DNA of 6,626 nucleotides, from positions 1 to 6,626 of the forward strand of contig DBXL01000111.1 in assembly GCA_002309275.1 (NCBI GenBank), given 5' to 3'. Made by a program: the position numbers and the translations under genes. Origin of the DNA: Ruminococcaceae bacterium UBA1213 (GTDB lineage Bacteria; Bacillota; Clostridia; Oscillospirales; Acutalibacteraceae). This document shows positions 5,009 through 6,626 of the stretch, piece after piece. The notes under the pieces were generated by a model. That model was given only the letters and a program-made list of their open reading frames with translations. It was not told the origin of the DNA and did not search any database. Numbering within the stretch: the stretch's first letter is position 1; each line of letters begins with the position of its first letter.

Positions 5009-6151
5009 ATGTTTAATGTTCAGACACTCAATAAGATTTCCAAAATTGGTCTTTCCAGATTGGGTGACAGTTATAATATAGCAGATGACGTGCAGAATCC
5101 TGACGCAGTGCTTGTACGTTCAGCCGCTATGCATGATATGGAATTGCCTGAGAGCCTTCTTGCCATCGCAAGAGCAGGTGCAGGCGTGAATAACATTCCG
5201 CTTGACAAGTGCAGTGAAAAGGGTATTGTTGTATTCAATACTCCGGGTGCCAATGCAAATGCCGTTAAAGAGCTTGTTTTGACAGGACTTCTCCTCAGCT
5301 CAAGAAAAGTTGTTGACGGTATCGCATGGGCTAAGACTCTCAAAGGCAACGGTGACGCTGTCGGCAAAATGGTAGAAAAGGGCAAGAGCCAATTTGTAGG
5401 TCCTGAAATTATGGGCAAAACTCTTGGTGTAGTAGGTCTTGGTGCAATCGGCATACTTGTTGCCAATGCAGCCGCTGCACTCGGCATGGACGTTATCGGT
5501 TATGATCCGTTCCTTTCCGTTGGCAATGCTTTGAAGATTTCACCTTGCGTAAAGTATGTGAATACTCTTGATGAGGTATTTGCTGCAAGTGATTATATTA
5601 CCGTTCATGTACCGCTTACACCCGATACAAAGGGCGTTATCAATGCCGCTAATATCGCAAAGATGAAAGACGGCGTTCGTATATTGAACTTCTCCAGAGC
5701 AGACCTCGCTGTATCAGCAGATGTACTGGCAGCTTTGGCAGACAAGAAAGTATCCGCTTATGTAACAGACTTTGCAACAGATGATATACTCGGTGCAGAC
5801 GGCGTTATTGCAATTCCTCACTTGGGTGCATCAACTCCCGAATCAGAGGACAACTGTGCAAGAATGGCAGCAGACGAAATCAAGGATTTCCTTGAAAACG
5901 GCAATATCAAGAATTCCGTAACAATGCCTGCTGTATCAATGGCAAAATCAGGTGCAGCAAGAGTTTGTGTCATTCACAAGTGTGCAGTTGACGCAGTTTG
6001 TGCAAAACTCTCCGAAACAGCGAAAGTAGTAGCTATGGCAAGCGGTTCAAAGAAAGGCTATTTCTATTCCATCTTTGACGTAGCAGAAGATACTGACGCT
6101 GAAGCTGTAAAAGCAGTTGACGGAGTTATCCGTGTAAGAGTAATCAAATAA
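5009..6151 (+). CDS. serA: D-3-phosphoglycerate dehydrogenase with a shortened ACT-like C-terminus
   Basis: SerA oxidises 3-phosphoglycerate to 3-phosphohydroxypyruvate with NAD+, the committed step of serine synthesis. The protein has 380 residues. The substrate domain includes VRSAAMHDMELP at 36-47 and ARAGAGVNNIPLD at 54-66. The Rossmann motif GxGxxG is at 143-148 (GLGAIG), with Asp166 at the end of the following strand as the likely NAD-ribose ligand. The catalytic arginine is Arg230 (NFSRADL) and the histidine is His271 (PHLGAST). The usual catalytic Glu position appears to be Asp258 within TDFATDD, a TDF form I associate with clostridial SerA. Residues 318-380 form an ACT-like domain (RVCVIHK to GVIRVRVIK), but it is short and has Cys325 where the serine-binding asparagine of the HxN motif should be. 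Both stop codon and upstream leader touch heptad arrays. A strong terminator follows. Identity as SerA is favoured over other 2-hydroxyacid dehydrogenases by serC next door. Confidence 0.93.
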   Translation: MFNVQTLNKISKIGLSRLGDSYNIADDVQNPDAVLVRSAAMHDMELPESLLAIARAGAGVNNIPLDKCSEKGIVVFNTPGANANAVKELVLTGLLLSSRKVVDGIAWAKTLKGNGDAVGKMVEKGKSQFVGPEIMGKTLGVVGLGAIGILVANAAAALGMDVIGYDPFLSVGNALKISPCVKYVNTLDEVFAASDYITVHVPLTPDTKGVINAANIAKMKDGVRILNFSRADLAVSADVLAALADKKVSAYVTDFATDDILGADGVIAIPHLGASTPESEDNCARMAADEIKDFLENGNIKNSVTMPAVSMAKSGAARVCVIHKCAVDAVCAKLSETAKVVAMASGSKKGYFYSIFDVAEDTDAEAVKAVDGVIRVRVIK

Positions 6152-6190
6152 TTAGCAATTAGCAGTGAGCAATTAGCAATTATTGTGCAA
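6152..6190. repeat. Heptanucleotide tandem array D
   Basis: TTAGCAA, TTAGCAG, TGAGCAA, TTAGCAA are in register, then a 4-base break (TTAT), then TGTGCAA. It begins directly after the serA stop codon and ends 4 bases before the terminator stem. It has the same orientation as array B and is opposite to A and C. Confidence 0.75.
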
Positions 6191-6194
6191 TGTT

Positions 6195-6239
6195 CAGGGC
6201 AGTCTGTTTTTTAAAATAGGCTGTCCTGTTTTTATTTTT
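6195..6239 (+). terminator. Intrinsic terminator after serA
   Basis: CAGGGCAGTCT (6195-6205) pairs with AGGCTGTCCTG (6218-6228) over 11 positions, including two G-U pairs, with a 12-base A/T loop. It is followed by TTTTTATTTTT (6229-6239). It closes the serC-serA unit and separates it from the phosphoesterase gene. Confidence 0.9.
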
Positions 6240-6258
6240 GTTTGAAAGGAGATTCTTT

Positions 6259-6626
6259 ATGATATATATAACAGGCGATACTCATGGAAAATTTGAAAGA
6301 TTTGAAAAATTCTGTTTTGAAAACAAGGTTTCCAGAGAGGATATTATGATAATTCTTGGAGATGTCGGACTGAATTATTGGGAAAATTCTGATGACAGCG
6401 ATAACAAGAGAGAGGTTGAAAAATTCGGAATGACATTTTTCTGCATACACGGAAACCATGAACAAAGACCTTTTGCAATAGCAAGCTATAAGACAAAAGA
6501 ATTTCACGGCGGTTTAGTGTGGTATGAAGAAGAATTTCCCGATATACTCTTTGCAAAAGACGGTGAGATATATAATTTTGACGGCTATGAATGTATCGTG
6601 ATAGGCGGTGCATACAGCGTTGACAA
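6259..6626 (+). CDS. Calcineurin-like metallophosphoesterase, N-terminal part, cut by window edge
   Basis: The first 122 residues are present and the gene runs off the right edge. Motifs of the dinuclear-metal phosphoesterase fold appear in order: ITGDTHG at 4-10 (Asp7 and His9), ILGDVGLNY at 32-40 (Asp35, the expected metal-bridging residue) and CIHGNHEQRP at 62-71 (Asn66 and His67). GGAYSVD follows at 116-122, a stretch common in short bacterial and phage-type members of the family. The C-terminal histidine motifs lie outside the window. The substrate cannot be told; the family includes phosphodiesterases and protein or nucleotide phosphatases. AAAGGAG (6245-6251) lies 7 bases before the ATG. 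No promoter consensus is obvious in the short gap after the terminator, so transcription may come from read-through or from a promoter overlapping the terminator. There is no signal peptide, so a cytoplasmic location is likely. Confidence 0.88.
   Translation, partial: MIYITGDTHGKFERFEKFCFENKVSREDIMIILGDVGLNYWENSDDSDNKREVEKFGMTFFCIHGNHEQRPFAIASYKTKEFHGGLVWYEEEFPDILFAKDGEIYNFDGYECIVIGGAYSVD

Noticed and set aside
5071..5487. 138-codon minus-strand reading frame opposite serA
   Set aside because: It is the shadow of a well-conserved serA coding region.
6195..6239. Attenuator or leader structure controlling the phosphoesterase gene
   Set aside because: It follows the serA stop directly, has a normal terminator form, and no alternative pairing element is visible.

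Overview
The window is low-to-moderate GC DNA with strong AGGAGG-type ribosome binding sites, near-consensus sigma-A promoters and Firmicutes-type versions of every recognisable enzyme. The two-subunit class I fumarase and the SerC/SerA variants suggest a gut-type Clostridia, probably Oscillospiraceae/Ruminococcus-like. This is a judgement from family resemblance; no marker gene is present. Both ends cut through genes.

Layout. (1) 1-266, minus strand: N-terminal part of a membrane-anchored or secreted GH25 muramidase. (2) 267-452: divergent intergenic region with back-to-back promoters, a consensus TTGACA-17-TATAAT for the GH25 gene and TTGCAA-17-TATAAT for the fumarase operon, plus a heptanucleotide repeat array in which the GH25 transcript would start. 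(3) 453-3605, plus strand: a tight four-gene run of fumarase alpha, fumarase beta and two unrecognised paralogous five-helix membrane proteins, the second carrying an extra extracytoplasmic domain. (4) 3764-4849 serC, with its own near-perfect promoter, and 5009-6151 serA. These are the transaminase and dehydrogenase steps of serine synthesis from 3-phosphoglycerate; serB is not in the window. (5) A strong intrinsic terminator at 6195-6239. (6) 6259 to the right edge: N-terminal part of a calcineurin-like metallophosphoesterase.

The most distinctive DNA-level feature is a family of 7-bp-period arrays (unit TTGCACA/TTGCTAA) at 321-351, 4854-4888, 4932-4990 and 6152-6190. The two arrays between serC and serA face each other and form a 25/26-bp inverted repeat. 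The most distinctive protein-level features are the paralogous membrane pair attached to the fumarase genes, and a SerA whose C-terminal ACT-like domain is shortened and lacks the usual serine-binding asparagines. No phage, insertion sequence, CRISPR or defence system was recognised, and no gap between genes exceeds 190 bases.
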